From Sulfurimonas sp. (lineage in GTDB: Bacteria; Campylobacterota; Campylobacteria; Campylobacterales; Sulfurimonadaceae), in assembly GCA_026988315.1 (NCBI GenBank), contig JALSLJ010000056.1, positions 1-64,000 on the forward strand: 64,000 nt of DNA, given 5' to 3'. The notes beneath the pieces were generated by a model. It was not told where the DNA came from and did not search any database. It worked only from the letters and a program-made list of their open reading frames with translations. Within the stretch, counting starts at the first letter, position 1. Each line of letters begins with the position of its first letter. Positions 62,685-64,000 of this stretch are shown in pieces. Position numbers and translations under genes: made by a program.

Positions 62685-64000
62685 CTAAATAAACCAGTTA
62701 TTTGAATATGTCTCTTCAAAGTTTATAAAAATTGATCCAAACCCTGGCATTGTCTGAACAATATTGTTTTTTTGTACAATATCAAAACGAAGATGTACAC
62801 TGTTATACTCTTTAAAGTACGAGCGGGAAAGAGCTAACTCAATTCTCTCCCCAATAACTAAGTGAACCTTTCTATTGTTATGTTTTTTACCCATACTAAA
62901 GCTAAGCTTTTCATCACTCTCTTGTATTATCACTTGAAGCTCTAGGTTTTTTAAATCAAGTTCGCTCATAGTTCCATCAAAAGCAAAAAAAGCAAACTCT
63001 TCATTATGCCCAAAATGTATCATATCTATGGGACCTCGAACTCTGTCCATAGTTGAATAAAGTTTCGTTTCATCTATAGAACCACATCCAAGCCACTCAA
63101 AAAATGAACCATTTTTTCCATCTATTGTTGGAGTGATAGAGCTTTGTGGATTGAGTAAAAATGAATCACTTATCTTTTTAGTGATTATAGGCTCAAACAG
63201 TTCTGATGGTGGTTGCATATTTAACAAACGATAGATACTCACAAGATGTTCTCTAAAAAGTGCATCAAATTCTAAGGCAAATTCTGTCACATGATCATCA
63301 CCATACCACCAAAACCAATCACTACACTCAGAAGCTAAAAAATGATACTGTATTTCTTTGGCAACCGCTTCACTCACCTCGCCATCATGATTGGCATAAT
63401 CAGATTTAGTTTTATATATAAACTCCCAAGCTTTGTTTTTCTCTGGATGACCTGACCATGTGTCAAAGTTTCCATATATCCAACTTCCAGGAGCTAATTT
63501 TTCAAGTTTTTCAATATCTTTTGACTCAGAAACCTCATCCATGGTTACTGTAGTACACCATGATGAACTAGATAAATTTTCATATAAGGTATTGAAAAAA
63601 TCATAGCCATTATTATGAAAAAATTCCCAAGCATTTTCCCCATCTAAAATGACAAAAACAGTTGGATTATCTTGAGCGTATGCGATTGATTCTAAGGAGC
63701 TCATAAAGTGTGATGAGGCATCATGACCTGATTGGAAACGGTAGTTAAAACCGATTAGGTTACTCAAACCATGGTCACGAAACCCTATAGTTACATCATC
63801 GTAAATATAAGGTTTGTAAAGCTTTGAGCGTTCATCCGATCCGAGTGATTTAAAAAGTATCGCTTCATCTGTTGCAATCCATCTAAGTCCGTACTCTTTG
63901 TACATAGAAACACTCACCTCATCAACCGCACCCTCTGCTGGCCAAAAACCTTTTGGTTTTACTCCAAAAGTCTCTTCATAAAGGAGTATTGAACGCTCGA
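62685..64000 (-). CDS. GH57 glycoside hydrolase (partial, 5' end outside window)
   Basis: The frame is open to the right edge and encodes at least 437 residues. The upstream codons read KGFWPAEGAVDEVSV, containing the catalytic Glu motif of GH57; a GTG at 63917 is therefore internal, not the start. Further motifs are ATDEAILF, VFVILDGENAWEFF with the catalytic Asp, and CSDWFWWYGDDH. The C-terminal 200 residues are a beta domain. It lies 9 bases upstream of the second GH57 gene in the same operon. Confidence 0.9.
   Translation of the reverse strand, partial: ERSILLYEETFGVKPKGFWPAEGAVDEVSVSMYKEYGLRWIATDEAILFKSLGSDERSKLYKPYIYDDVTIGFRDHGLSNLIGFNYRFQSGHDASSHFMSSLESIAYAQDNPTVFVILDGENAWEFFHNNGYDFFNTLYENLSSSSWCTTVTMDEVSESKDIEKLEKLAPGSWIYGNFDTWSGHPEKNKAWEFIYKTKSDYANHDGEVSEAVAKEIQYHFLASECSDWFWWYGDDHVTEFALEFDALFREHLVSIYRLLNMQPPSELFEPIITKKISDSFLLNPQSSITPTIDGKNGSFFEWLGCGSIDETKLYSTMDRVRGPIDMIHFGHNEEFAFFAFDGTMSELDLKNLELQVIIQESDEKLSFSMGKKHNNRKVHLVIGERIELALSRSYFKEYNSVHLRFDIVQKNNIVQTMPGFGSIFINFEETYSNNWFI

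Overview
The window is AT-rich, gene-dense chromosomal DNA from a Campylobacterota bacterium, most like Sulfurimonas or a close relative. The evidence is the short-type MurC/MurD/MraY proteins, the epsilon-type DapC, the rpmB-potassium channel pair, the block mraY-murD / gpmI / fabG-acpP-fabF-accA (known in a similar arrangement from Campylobacter), a CetA/CetB-like split energy-taxis receptor, and promoters with a strong TATAAT -10 box and no conserved -35. There is no rRNA operon, no CRISPR array, no complete insertion sequence and no prophage.

Layout. 1-1423: the end of an unknown gene, then a secreted protein and a lipoprotein that look like tandem paralogues. 1537-13064: mostly forward housekeeping genes (guaB, RDD protein, metX, xseB, a nitrilase-fold protein lacking its catalytic residues, a ThiF/MoeB-like protein, dapC, murC, mutS2). 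A 233-bp nested inverted repeat lies between metX and xseB. 13134-16268: a flavoprotein, then a reverse-strand PAS protein + MCP pair. 16405-23087: a cache-domain membrane protein without output domain, a MotA/TolQ/ExbB-like channel with a very long coiled-coil tail, a MotB-like partner, a TolC-like outer-membrane protein and an exported ankyrin protein. I regard this as the best candidate for an undescribed system. 23133-25670: dnaK and grpE. 25884-30066: TonB-dependent receptor, periplasmic protein and GGDEF/EAL enzyme in one operon. 30132-38358: comF-like, lepA, an operon of three small heat-shock proteins plus a Crp/Fnr-type regulator, prs, argJ, a potassium channel, rpmB. 38635-42939: HDOD protein, CheX-like protein, rpe, trpF, exonuclease. 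42927-50447: fatty-acid genes, gpmI, mraY, murD and two identical tRNA-Phe genes. 50467-64000: reverse-strand glycogen and sugar-phosphate genes (glgP-like, pgi, gap, glgB, two glgA, galT, two GH57 enzymes), interrupted by what looks like a 5' remnant of a phosphoglucomutase gene.

Regulation visible in sequence. The dnaK and hsp20 promoters both carry a GCTAC-N4-GTAGC type dyad (exact for dnaK, imperfect for hsp20) exactly 22 bases upstream of the TATAAT box. This is the geometry and dyad architecture expected for a Crp/Fnr-family activator, and such a regulator is encoded at the end of the hsp20 operon. Two inverted-repeat elements (4636-4868 and 38452-38630) end just before start codons and supply the ribosome binding site of the next gene. 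A related single end lies at 54789-54809.

All functions are read from motifs and family knowledge; no database search was run.
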